64,000 bases of DNA, taken from positions 186,001-250,000 of the forward strand of contig NZ_JAEKGC010000003.1 in NCBI RefSeq assembly GCF_016405885.1, read 5' to 3'. Shown here in pieces: positions 53,117-61,606 of this stretch. The first letter of the stretch is position 1; each line of letters starts with the position of its first letter. Origin of the DNA: Arthrobacter sp. MSA 4-2. GTDB taxonomy: Bacteria; Actinomycetota; Actinomycetes; Actinomycetales; Micrococcaceae. The notes beneath the pieces were generated by a model. That model searched no databases and was not told the origin of the DNA. It saw only the letters and a list, made by a program, of their open reading frames with translations. The translations under genes were made by a program, and so were the position numbers.

Positions 53117-53955
53117 GACGCCGCCCCGGCACCGGCGGGCACGGGTGCGGTGTGGTGGCGGCCCATTGGGACCACAAGGGGGGTTCCCGCAACGGGGTCG
53201 GCGATGACGGTGCAGAACAGGCCGAAGACCTCGCGCACCAGTCCGGGTGTGACGACCGCGGCCGGCGGGCCCTGCGCCGCGAGGCGCCCGTCCTTGAGCA
53301 CGATCAGATGGTCGGCATAGCGGGCGGCGAGGTTGAGGTCGTGGAGCACCATGGCCACAGTGGTTCCGGAGCTCCGGTTGAGGTCGGTGATCAGGTCGAG
53401 CACCTCGATCTGGTGGGCGACGTCGAGGAAGGTGGTCGGCTCGTCAAGGAGCAGGATGTCGGTCTGCTGGGCCAGCGCCAGGGCGATCCAGACGCGCTGC
53501 CGCTGGCCGCCGGACAGCTCATCGACGGAACGGTCGGCAAAGGAGAGCGTGTCCGTCACCCGCAGGGCCTCGGCCACGGCGGCGTCGTCCCCGGGGGTCC
53601 AGCGGCGGAACCAGCCCTGGTGGGGGTAGCGGCCGCGGCCGACGAGTTCCGCGACGGTGATGCCCCCGGGGGGAACGGGTGCCTGGGGCAGCAGCCCGAC
53701 GGTCCGGGCCACGGCACGGGAGGGGAGGGAGCGGATGTCTTGCCCGTCCAGCAGCACCGATCCGCCGGAGGGTTTGAGCAGCCGGGCCAGGCCCCGCAGC
53801 AGCGTCGATTTCCCGCTGCCGTTGGCGCCGACGATGGCACTGACCCTCCCCGGCGGCAGCGCCACGGTGAGCCCGTCCACCACCTTCCGCTCGTCATAGC
53901 CGAGCGTGATGGAGCGCGCCTCAAGGGTGGAGGGTACTCGCGGGGTGTCAGCCAT
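53113..53955 (-). CDS. Ferric siderophore ABC transporter ATPase (FepC/FecE-like)
   Basis: The 280-aa ATPase has GANGSGKSTLLRGLARL, LLPQAPVPPGGITVAELVGRGR, LSGGQRQRVWIALALAQ and LLLDEPTTFLD, typical for the iron-siderophore family. It begins 1 nt after the permease stop and overlaps the SIP gene. Confidence 0.93.
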   Translation of the reverse strand: MADTPRVPSTLEARSITLGYDERKVVDGLTVALPPGRVSAIVGANGSGKSTLLRGLARLLKPSGGSVLLDGQDIRSLPSRAVARTVGLLPQAPVPPGGITVAELVGRGRYPHQGWFRRWTPGDDAAVAEALRVTDTLSFADRSVDELSGGQRQRVWIALALAQQTDILLLDEPTTFLDVAHQIEVLDLITDLNRSSGTTVAMVLHDLNLAARYADHLIVLKDGRLAAQGPPAAVVTPGLVREVFGLFCTVIADPVAGTPLVVPMGRHHTAPVPAGAGAAS

Positions 53956-53956
53956 G

Positions 53957-55030
53957 TCAGCCTCCCTGGCCGGATCGGTTTACGGATATCAGCAGCCAGA
54001 GCAGGACCGGCGCCCCGAGGGCCCCGGTGAGGACTCCCACCGGAAGGGAGGTGCCCGGGATCAGGTTGGCTGCGGCGAAGTCGGCCGCCAGGACGAGGAC
54101 GGCGCCCACCAGGCCGGCAAGGGCGAGGGAGGGCGGCCCACCCACCAGGCGCCGGGCGATGGGCCCGCAGAGGAAGGCAACGGCGGCCACCGGGCCGGCT
54201 GCGGCGGTGGACACGGCGGCGAGGCAGGCGCCGGTCAGGATCAGGGCGGCCCGGGAGGCCTCCACCCGCACACCGAGTCCGGCGGCGGCGTCGTCGCCGA
54301 GCTCAAGGAGTTGCAGGATGCGGGAGAGCACCAGGGCGGCAGGGACGAGGAGCACCAGGGCGCCCACGAGCAGGACAGCCCGGTCCCAGTTGCTCGAGTT
54401 CAGGGATCCGGTGAGCCAGACCAGCGCCTCGGCCGCCGTCCGGAGATCGGCGCGGGTCAGCAGGAAGTTCACCAGGGCATGGAGGACAGCGGCGAAGGCG
54501 ATGCCCACGAGGATCAGCCGGTAGCCGCCGAGGCCGCCGCGCCGGGCGGTCAGATAGATGGCGGCGGCCACCGCCAGGCCACCGGCGACCGCGGCGAAGG
54601 ACACCGCCGCCCCGGATGCTCCGAAGAGAACGATGGCCGTCACCGCACTCGCACTGGCCCCGTAGCTGATGCCGATGACGTCGGGGCTGGCCAGGGGGTT
54701 GCGGAGCAGAGTCTGGAAGATCGTTCCGGCCATGCCGAAGCCGATCCCCACGAGGACGGCCATCAGGGCGCGCGGCAGCTTGTTCTCGAGCACGATGAAG
54801 CTGGCTCCGGGGATCTGCACCCCGCCGAGGATGCGGAAGAAGTCGGGCACGGTGACCGTATAGGAGCCAAGGAGCACCGAGACGGCGAACAGGAGGACGA
54901 CGGCCAGCGCCAGCGCACCGGCCCGCACGCCGCGGACCCGCCGCCGTGCGGCGCGCCCCGCGGCCAGGGCCCGGGCGGCGGATCCGGACTCCGCTGCCCC
55001 GTCCCGCAGGTACTGGGTGGAGGCGCTCAC
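53957..55030 (-). CDS. FecCD-type siderophore permease (second subunit)
   Basis: The 357-aa permease has about 10 helices and the FecCD signatures ARNPLASPDVIGIS-like RNPLASPDVIGISYGA, VAFLCGPIARRLVGG and PVGVLTGALGAPVLLWLL. GTG 55030 overlaps the stop of the other permease (GTGA), which sets the start although the frame is open further upstream. It forms a heterodimeric channel with that protein. Confidence 0.92.
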   Translation of the reverse strand: MSASTQYLRDGAAESGSAARALAAGRAARRRVRGVRAGALALAVVLLFAVSVLLGSYTVTVPDFFRILGGVQIPGASFIVLENKLPRALMAVLVGIGFGMAGTIFQTLLRNPLASPDVIGISYGASASAVTAIVLFGASGAAVSFAAVAGGLAVAAAIYLTARRGGLGGYRLILVGIAFAAVLHALVNFLLTRADLRTAAEALVWLTGSLNSSNWDRAVLLVGALVLLVPAALVLSRILQLLELGDDAAAGLGVRVEASRAALILTGACLAAVSTAAAGPVAAVAFLCGPIARRLVGGPPSLALAGLVGAVLVLAADFAAANLIPGTSLPVGVLTGALGAPVLLWLLISVNRSGQGG

Positions 55031-56094
55031 AGGCCCGCCGCCTTCCGGCTGCGGATCAGCACCAGGAAGACCGGCGCCCCGACGAACGCGGTCAGAATGC
55101 CGACCTGGATCTCCCCCGGCGGGAGCAGGATCCGGCCCAGGATGTCGGCGCCCAGGAGAAGGACCGGCCCGAGGACCGCGGAGAAGACCAGCACCCACCG
55201 GTAGTCGGAGCCCACCAGCAGCCGGACGAGGTGCGGGACGACCAGGCCCACGAAGGCGATCGGGCCGGCCACGGCGGTGGCCGCCCCGCACAGGACCACC
55301 ACGCCGAGCGCCACGCCCGCCCGGGAGAGGGCCACCCGCTGGCCCAGGCCCCGGGCGACGTCGTCACCGAGGGCGAGCGCATTGAGGATCCGGCCCGTGC
55401 ACAGGATCAGGACCAGCCCGGCGGCAAGGAACGGTGCGGCGGTGCCGAGCACCTCGAAGCCACGGCCGGAGAGGGTGCCCACCTGCCAGAAGCGGAACCG
55501 GTCGAGGGTTTCCTGCTGCGAGACGAGAATGGCGTTGGTCAGGCTGCCCAGCCCGCCGGCCAGGACGGCCCCGGCGAGGGCGAGCTTGATGGGGGTCGCC
55601 CCTTCGCGGCCGAGCGCGGCGACCGCGTAGACGGCTGCCGCCGCGGCGGCGGCCCCGGCGAAGGCGAACCAGAGGTACCCGGCGGGCCCGCTGACGCCGA
55701 AAAGGTGGATCCCGGCGACGACCGCGAGGGCGGCACCGGCGTTGATGCCCAGGATGCCCGGGTCGGCGAGGGGGTTGCGTGCCACGCCCTGCATGGCGGC
55801 GCCGGCGGCGGCGAGAGCGGCCCCGACGAGCAGCCCGGCGACGGTGCGCGGGACCCGGGATGCCACCACGGCGTGGTCGCCGTTGGCCGGGTCGAAGGCC
55901 GTGAGCGCCTGCAGGAAGGTGTCAAGCCCGACCGGGCGGGCGCCCAGGGTGAGGGAGGCGACGCCGATCAGGGCGAGCGCGGCGACGGCGGCAAGGAGCC
56001 TTCGTTTCCGTCCGCCCGGCGCGCTGCCCTCCGCGGCGGAGGTGGTGTCCGGGACGGAAACGGTCCCTGGCAGCGCGGTCGCTCGCACTGCCAT
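55027..56094 (-). CDS. FecCD-type siderophore permease (first subunit)
   Basis: The 355-aa permease has about 10 helices with SRVPRTVAGLLVGAALAAAG, RNPLADPGILGINAGA, GLVVPHLVRLLVG and QVGILTAFVGAPVFLVLI. ATG 56094 follows GAGGAGG. It leads the operon, and an iron box sits 30 bp upstream. Confidence 0.93.
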   Translation of the reverse strand: MAVRATALPGTVSVPDTTSAAEGSAPGGRKRRLLAAVAALALIGVASLTLGARPVGLDTFLQALTAFDPANGDHAVVASRVPRTVAGLLVGAALAAAGAAMQGVARNPLADPGILGINAGAALAVVAGIHLFGVSGPAGYLWFAFAGAAAAAAAVYAVAALGREGATPIKLALAGAVLAGGLGSLTNAILVSQQETLDRFRFWQVGTLSGRGFEVLGTAAPFLAAGLVLILCTGRILNALALGDDVARGLGQRVALSRAGVALGVVVLCGAATAVAGPIAFVGLVVPHLVRLLVGSDYRWVLVFSAVLGPVLLLGADILGRILLPPGEIQVGILTAFVGAPVFLVLIRSRKAAGL

Positions 56095-56123
56095 TCGGGT
56101 CCTCCTCAGCCGCGGAATCGGTC

Positions 56124-56142
56124 TGAGGTAAGGCTAACCTAC
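56124..56142. promoter_or_regulatory. DtxR/IdeR iron box of the siderophore operon
   Basis: TGAGGTAAGGCTAACCTAC fits the TWAGGTWAGSCTWACCTWA consensus at 17 of 19 positions. Under iron-replete conditions the regulator should bind here and repress the import operon. Confidence 0.88.
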
Positions 56143-56205
56143 GCCGGAGGGGATTAGGAAACGGTGCCGTGCCCTAATCCCCTCCAGGCGTCCGGTGGTC
56201 CGGGG

Positions 56206-57300
56206 TTACCGGTGGGCGGATTCGCGGCCGTACTTGTCGCGGAGTTCCCGCCCGTCATTGACCAGCTTCAGCGTCTTCTCTTCCTTCTTCTCGGTGGCCT
56301 TGGTGTCGCGCGGCGGCAGCTGGATGGTGTCCTCCGCCTCGATGCCGGCCTGGAGCTGGCGTCCCCGCTCCACCTCGGCGTCGAACTCGGCACCGAACAG
56401 CAGCGACAGGTTGGCGATCCAGAGCCACAGCAGCAGCACGATCACGCCGGCGATGGCGCCGTAGGTCTTGTTGTAGTTGCCGAAGTTTGCGACGTAGAAC
56501 GAGAAGCCCAGGGTGGTCAGGGCCAGGACGAGCAGGGCGATGAAGGCCCCCATGCTCATCCAGCGGAACTTGGGCTGCTTCACATTGGGGGCACCGTAGT
56601 AGAGCACGGCGATCATCATCACGGCGAAGGCCACCATGACGGGCCACTTGGCGATGTTCCAGACGGTCACGGCCGTGGAGCCGAGGCCGATGGTGTCACC
56701 GACGGCCTCCGCGACGGGGCCCGAGAGCACCAGCATCAGGGCCAGCAGCACGATGAGGATCAGCACCGTGACGGTGATGGCGAGCATGGTCGGCCGCAGC
56801 TTCCAAAAGGGCCTGCCCTCCTGCACTTCGTACACGCGGTTCATGGCGCGGGCGAAGGCCCCGACGTAGCCGGAGGCCGACCAGATGGCGCCGAGGATAC
56901 CGATGACGAGCGTCAACCCGGCGGCGCTGGAGGAGGCAAGCTGGGTGATGACCGGCTCAATGGTGTCCACCGCATCTCCTGGCGCGAAGCGCTCGACGAG
57001 GCCCAGGACCTGTGTCGTCGTCGCCTCAGCCTGGCCGAAGACGCCCAGCAGGGAGACCAGCGCGAGAATGGCCGGGAAGATCGAGAGCACGGCGTAATAG
57101 GTGAGGGCGGCGGCCAGGTCGGTGCACTGGTCCTTGCCGAACTCGCTGACGGTGCGCTTGAAAATGTAGCCCCAGGCCGGCTTGGCGAGCTCCGTGGGGT
57201 CGTCGGGCTTGCGCGAATCGTCAGGATCAGGGGCATTCTGCGCCTTCAGGCGGGTCGCCTCCTCCTGAGTGTCCGCCTGCGATGCGTTCTTGCTGTTCAC
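56206..57300 (-). CDS. YihY/BrkB family membrane protein
   Basis: The 364-aa protein has about 6 helices with LAAALTYYAVLSIFPAILAL, WSASGYVGAFARAMNRVYEV and TYGAIAGVIVLLLWLWIANL, typical of YihY/BrkB. The C-terminal 60 residues are charged and disordered. GTG 57300 is chosen because GGAGGT lies 5 nt upstream; ATG 57312 would put the ribosome site inside the gene. Function of the family is unsettled. Confidence 0.88.
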   Translation of the reverse strand: MNSKNASQADTQEEATRLKAQNAPDPDDSRKPDDPTELAKPAWGYIFKRTVSEFGKDQCTDLAAALTYYAVLSIFPAILALVSLLGVFGQAEATTTQVLGLVERFAPGDAVDTIEPVITQLASSSAAGLTLVIGILGAIWSASGYVGAFARAMNRVYEVQEGRPFWKLRPTMLAITVTVLILIVLLALMLVLSGPVAEAVGDTIGLGSTAVTVWNIAKWPVMVAFAVMMIAVLYYGAPNVKQPKFRWMSMGAFIALLVLALTTLGFSFYVANFGNYNKTYGAIAGVIVLLLWLWIANLSLLFGAEFDAEVERGRQLQAGIEAEDTIQLPPRDTKATEKKEEKTLKLVNDGRELRDKYGRESAHR

Positions 57301-57446
57301 TGGTACCTCCACCTACGTGTCGATCTGCAGACGTACGGATTGCCGCTGCACTGTTCCCCGCCCCACTGCACCATAAGCTTACTTACTAGTCCAGTTGGAT
57401 GAACAGCCACTACGGTGTAACAAAGCGACGAGAAGGAGCGGTCCCC

Positions 57447-58520
57447 ATGCGTATTGCCGTCATTGGAGCCACCGGAAATGTCGGGACCGCCGTGCTTCGA
57501 CGGCTCCACCGGGCGGCCGCGGACCGCGCGGCGGCGGGGGATGCCGGGCCCCTCTCGATCGTCGGAATCGCCCGGCGGCGCCCCGACGAATCGGCCCCGC
57601 CCTACAGCGGGGTGGAGTGGCAGACCCTCGATGTGGGCACCGAAGAGGGCCGCCGCGGGCTCCCCGGCGCGCTGGCCGGAGTCGACGCCGTCATCCACCT
57701 CGCGTGGGCCATCCAGCCAAACCGGAACGAAGCCGCAATGCACCGGACCAATGTACTCGGCACCGAGAACGCGCTAAGGGCCGCCGGGGAGGCCGGCGTG
57801 AGGCAGTTTGTCTGCGCCTCCTCGGTCGGGGCCTACTCCCCCTCCGACAAGTCCGTCCGCAGGGACGAGTCCTGGCCCACCGGAGGAATCACCACCTCCC
57901 ACTACAGCCGGCACAAGGCGGAGCAGGAGAGGCTGCTTGACCGCTTCGAACTCGACTATCCGGAGATCCCCGTGGCCCGGCTGCGGCCGGGCCTGATCTT
58001 CCAGACAGGGGCCGGCAGCGAGGTCGGCCGGTACTTCCTCGGTCCGCTCATTCCGAAGGTGTTCCTCGGCCGGGTGGCCCCGCCCCTGGTGCCCATTCCG
58101 GACCGGATGGTGTTCCAGGCCGTCCATGCCGACGACGTCGCCGACGCCTACTGGCGCGTCGTCGACCGGCGGGCCTCGGGCGCGTTCAACATCGCGGCCG
58201 AGCCCGAGCTCACTCCAGCCCGCGTCGGGGGACTCCTCGGCGCCCGCCGCGTCCTGAACGTGCCGGTGGCCCTGCTGCGGGCCGCCGTGGGGGCGAGCTG
58301 GTCCCTCGGCGTGCAGCGGACGGACCCGGGCTGGGTCGACATGGCGACGCAGTCGCCGGTGATGAACACCGACCGGGCCGCTGCGGTGCTCGGTTGGAGG
58401 CCCGAGCACTCCTCGATTGAAGCGATGGCGGCCATCCTTGCCGGGTTGCGGGGCGGCGGGGGCCACTCCGGCTCGCCCGCACTCTATCCGCGGAACGGCC
58501 GGTCTCCGGAGGACCGCTAG
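57447..58520 (+). CDS. NAD-dependent epimerase/dehydratase family protein
   Basis: The 357-aa extended SDR has GATGNVG at the N-terminus, the catalytic YxxxK as YSRHK and a D...HLAWAIQP binding loop. It probably acts on a sugar nucleotide or similar; the substrate is unknown. AAGGAG lies 9 nt before ATG 57447; a 16-codon upstream extension is in frame but lacks a ribosome site. Its stop overlaps the convergent histidine kinase stop by 4 bp. Confidence 0.88.
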   Translation: MRIAVIGATGNVGTAVLRRLHRAAADRAAAGDAGPLSIVGIARRRPDESAPPYSGVEWQTLDVGTEEGRRGLPGALAGVDAVIHLAWAIQPNRNEAAMHRTNVLGTENALRAAGEAGVRQFVCASSVGAYSPSDKSVRRDESWPTGGITTSHYSRHKAEQERLLDRFELDYPEIPVARLRPGLIFQTGAGSEVGRYFLGPLIPKVFLGRVAPPLVPIPDRMVFQAVHADDVADAYWRVVDRRASGAFNIAAEPELTPARVGGLLGARRVLNVPVALLRAAVGASWSLGVQRTDPGWVDMATQSPVMNTDRAAAVLGWRPEHSSIEAMAAILAGLRGGGGHSGSPALYPRNGRSPEDR

Positions 58521-60658
58521 GAGGCACCCCCGGCCGGGACCCGCGAGCCGGCGGCCTCGGCCCCGATGCCGGCGGGCAGCTGCTCCGGGGAGGCAGGGAG
58601 GGTGGCAATGAAAACGGCGCCGCCGGTGGGCGGGCATTCGACCCGGATTTCCCCGCCGTGGCTTTCGACGATCCTGCGGCAGATCGCGAGCCCGAGCCCG
58701 GTGCCAGGGGCGCGGGACGCGCCGTTGGCGGACCGGTGGAACTCGGTGAAGATGCGCTCGCGATCCGCGGCAGGCACCCCGATTCCATTGTCCGCGACGC
58801 TGAGCCGCGTCCAGCCGGTGTCCGGGTCTTTCTCGGAGGTCACCGCCACGACGGCGGTTCCGTCGGCGGGCCCGTACTTCACGGCGTTGCCGATCAGGTT
58901 TTCCATCAGTTGGGTGAACAGCCGCTGGTCGGCGTAGACGTCGCTGCGCAGGTCGAGGCGGAAGTCGACGGGCGGTGCGTCCGATTCCGCGGGCAGGGCC
59001 GCGCGCAGGTCGACGATTGCCGAGACGACGGCGTTCACGTCGACGGGTGTGGGGGTGAGCTTGTCCGCCTTCGCGAGGCTGTAGTCGAGCAGCGCGCGGA
59101 TCTGGTTGCTCATGCGCAGGCTGGCCCGGCTCAGGCGCCGGACGATGCTTGCGCGTTCCTCCTCGGTGAGATCCTCGTCCTGGAGGATTTCGAGCCATCC
59201 GTCGAAGACAGTCAGCGGAGTGAGCAGGTCGTGGGCCACCACCGAGGCGAAACGGGCAAGGTCCTGCTGGTGCCGCCGCTCCACCGTGACATTGTGGAAG
59301 ACGATGACCGCGCCCTGACCGGCCGGCAGCGGCACGGCGTCGACGGAGAGGTGGAGCACCTCTCCGTCGGGCAGGTGAAGGTCCATACTCTCCCGCTCCA
59401 CGGTCTCCCCCGCGAGGGCACGGTTCAGCGGGAGCTCCTCCTCTGCCAGAGGCACACCGGCCGTCGTCCGGAAGTCATAGCGCGCGGTCCAGGGCACGTC
59501 CGAGCGCAGCCGGGTCTCCCCCACCCAGCGGGCCCCGGCCGTGTTGTGCACCAGCACCGCGCCGGCGGCGTCGACGGCGATGACGCCGTCGTACATCTTC
59601 TCGATCACGACGTCGCGGAGCTGGGTCGCGGCCTGGGCTTCCCGGTGGGCCTCGGACAGGCTGGCGATGAGGCGCAGCCGCTCCTCGCCGTTGAGGGCCA
59701 GGACCGCCGAGACCGAGAACGCGACGAAGGTGAACGCCTGGGCCACGTAGGCCGCGGCATCAGCCGGAAGGCTGGCGAAGGGACCGTTGCCGGAGATCGT
59801 CAGCCAGACCAGCAGGGTTCCGCTGGCCAGGCCGTGCGCCATCGCCCAGCCGGTGGTCAGGCGCAGCCCGGCCCAGATATTCGCCGGAAGGGTGACGAAG
59901 GCGATCGGCAACGGATTCGACGGCATGAAACTGACGATGTAGAGCAGCGCGGTGGCCCCGGCCAGGGCCACGTATTCGATCCACCGCACGGCCGAGGGCC
60001 GGGCCGGCGACGGGCCGGGCACGGTCCGGGTGGCTACGAGCGCGACGCTTCCGATGGCGACGAGTGAGACGGCGTTGCGGACCACCCAGGGTGAAAAGCC
60101 CTGGAGAACGGTGAGGCCCGAACCCGCCGCATAGGCGCCCGCCGCGATGACGGCGCCGCCGATCACCGAGGCGATCACCGCCGCCGCGGCCAGGCCCAGA
60201 TACTCCCCCACGCTCTGCTGGGTCCGCGTGGGAACGAACCGGGTGAAGAGGAACACGGCGGCGAGCGCCTGCACCGGGTTGCCGAAGCCGGTGATGAGGG
60301 CGGTTTCCGGATCCAGCCCGGTGAACCCGTTGAGCAGGGAGGTGAGGACGAAGATGCCCGTCAGTGCCGCCGCCACGCCGACGCGGCGGGGCCAGGCCCA
60401 CAGCACCCAGAGGAAACCGGCCCCGGCCGCCGGCCAGGCCAGGGCGTAGCCGCTGGTTTCGAGCTGCGTGCCCCTGCCGATGTAGACGGCCGTGACCAGG
60501 GCTGCGGCGAAGAGCACATGGAGGACCGCCGGAGGCAGCGCCGCCATCCGTTGCACGGGCCCTGTGAACTGCCCTTCCCGCACCCTGTCCTCCAGAATCC
60601 TGTCGCCGGCGGGCCGCCCGGGCCGGCGGCCCGGCGCGCCGCTGCGAACCAGTGGCAT
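58517..60658 (-). CDS. MASE1-containing sensor histidine kinase
   Basis: The 713-aa kinase has an N-terminal MASE1 membrane sensor (about 8 helices, residues 45-320), a PAS domain (about 345-455), a dimerisation domain with the phosphoryl-accepting His476 in VVAHDLLTPL, and an HATPase_c domain (NLIGNAVKYG, VADNGIGVP, GTGLGLAICRRI). No response regulator gene lies next to it, so it is an orphan kinase. It starts 22 bp after the CPBP gene stop; the exact start is uncertain because no clear ribosome site precedes ATG 60658. Confidence 0.9.
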   Translation of the reverse strand: MPLVRSGAPGRRPGRPAGDRILEDRVREGQFTGPVQRMAALPPAVLHVLFAAALVTAVYIGRGTQLETSGYALAWPAAGAGFLWVLWAWPRRVGVAAALTGIFVLTSLLNGFTGLDPETALITGFGNPVQALAAVFLFTRFVPTRTQQSVGEYLGLAAAAVIASVIGGAVIAAGAYAAGSGLTVLQGFSPWVVRNAVSLVAIGSVALVATRTVPGPSPARPSAVRWIEYVALAGATALLYIVSFMPSNPLPIAFVTLPANIWAGLRLTTGWAMAHGLASGTLLVWLTISGNGPFASLPADAAAYVAQAFTFVAFSVSAVLALNGEERLRLIASLSEAHREAQAATQLRDVVIEKMYDGVIAVDAAGAVLVHNTAGARWVGETRLRSDVPWTARYDFRTTAGVPLAEEELPLNRALAGETVERESMDLHLPDGEVLHLSVDAVPLPAGQGAVIVFHNVTVERRHQQDLARFASVVAHDLLTPLTVFDGWLEILQDEDLTEEERASIVRRLSRASLRMSNQIRALLDYSLAKADKLTPTPVDVNAVVSAIVDLRAALPAESDAPPVDFRLDLRSDVYADQRLFTQLMENLIGNAVKYGPADGTAVVAVTSEKDPDTGWTRLSVADNGIGVPAADRERIFTEFHRSANGASRAPGTGLGLAICRRIVESHGGEIRVECPPTGGAVFIATLPASPEQLPAGIGAEAAGSRVPAGGAS

Positions 60659-60680
60659 CCAGCCTAACGGCTCACGGCAG

Positions 60681-61502
60681 TCAGTACAGGAAGATCGGGA
60701 ACAACCAGCGGTTGTGGGCGTGGAGCAGCACCAGGAACAGCACGAAATCGAAGAGAAGGTGGACGCTGACGATGTAGGAGAGGGACTTGGTGCGCGCGAA
60801 GATCCAGCCCTGGATCACGGCGAAGGGGTAGATCAGGAAGGGGCCCCAGGCGTGGAATCCGAGGTCCCACAGGAAGGAGGTGAACACCACCGCCTGCAGC
60901 AGGTTGGCCTGCCATTCCGGCAGGTGCCGGCGCAGCAGCGTGAACACCGTGCAGATGAAGAACAGTTCGTCCCAGATTCCCAGGACGTTGGTGCCCAGGA
61001 ACAGTTTGAAGATGTCCGCGCCGTCGCTGGCCGCCGGCCAGTTCCGGTACACCCCGGTCGGGATCATGTACACGGGCAGGATCAGGTACCCGATCACGAC
61101 GACGGCGGCAAGGTACCACCGTTCGGTCCGGGACCACTTCGAGCCGGTCAGGACGGGGAAACGGATGGCGTGGTCCCGGAAGACCCACCGGGAGACGGCG
61201 TAGGGCAGCCCGACGGCAAGGACCATCGCCGTCCCCATGACGGTCATGTGGCCGATGCTGATGTCCGTGGTGATCGGGACGGTGCTGATGATGGTGATAC
61301 CCAGGGCCGCGAGCCCGACGTCCTTGAGCAGGGGGCGGCTGATCAGGGCGGCAGCAACGACCGCGGCGGCCAGCAGGAGATAGCCCGCTACCCGGTACTC
61401 GAGGGCAAAGAGGAGGAACCCCGACAGGACGGCTGCGGTGGCCGGAACCAGGTTCAGCGCGGAGTGCCGGACGATCGGTTCTGCCGTCGTAGGGGTGCTC
61501 AC
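60681..61502 (-). CDS. CPBP-family (Abi-like) membrane protein
   Basis: The 273-aa polytopic protein has about 8 helices. The CPBP active-site motifs are visible: GIWDELFFI where EExxxR is expected (Asp-Glu, no Arg), FLWDLGFHAWG for FxxxH, and SVHLLFDF for the third motif. The change in the first motif leaves activity open. GTG 61502 lies 6 nt after TACGCT, a leaderless start. It is likely cotranscribed with the MASE1 kinase. Confidence 0.75.
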   Translation of the reverse strand: MSTPTTAEPIVRHSALNLVPATAAVLSGFLLFALEYRVAGYLLLAAAVVAAALISRPLLKDVGLAALGITIISTVPITTDISIGHMTVMGTAMVLAVGLPYAVSRWVFRDHAIRFPVLTGSKWSRTERWYLAAVVVIGYLILPVYMIPTGVYRNWPAASDGADIFKLFLGTNVLGIWDELFFICTVFTLLRRHLPEWQANLLQAVVFTSFLWDLGFHAWGPFLIYPFAVIQGWIFARTKSLSYIVSVHLLFDFVLFLVLLHAHNRWLFPIFLY

Positions 61503-61508
61503 ACAACG

Positions 61509-61514
61509 AGCGTA
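61509..61514 (-). promoter_or_regulatory. -10 box, leaderless start of the CPBP gene
   Basis: Minus-strand TACGCT ends 6 nt before GTG 61502. Confidence 0.58.
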
Positions 61515-61606
61515 CTCCCGGCGGCCGCGGGAGTCATGGCCTTGAGGTGCGGGGGAATTCACGACAGGATGGCGGAACATCTGCCGTCCACCCCAGGGAG
61601 CGCCTC

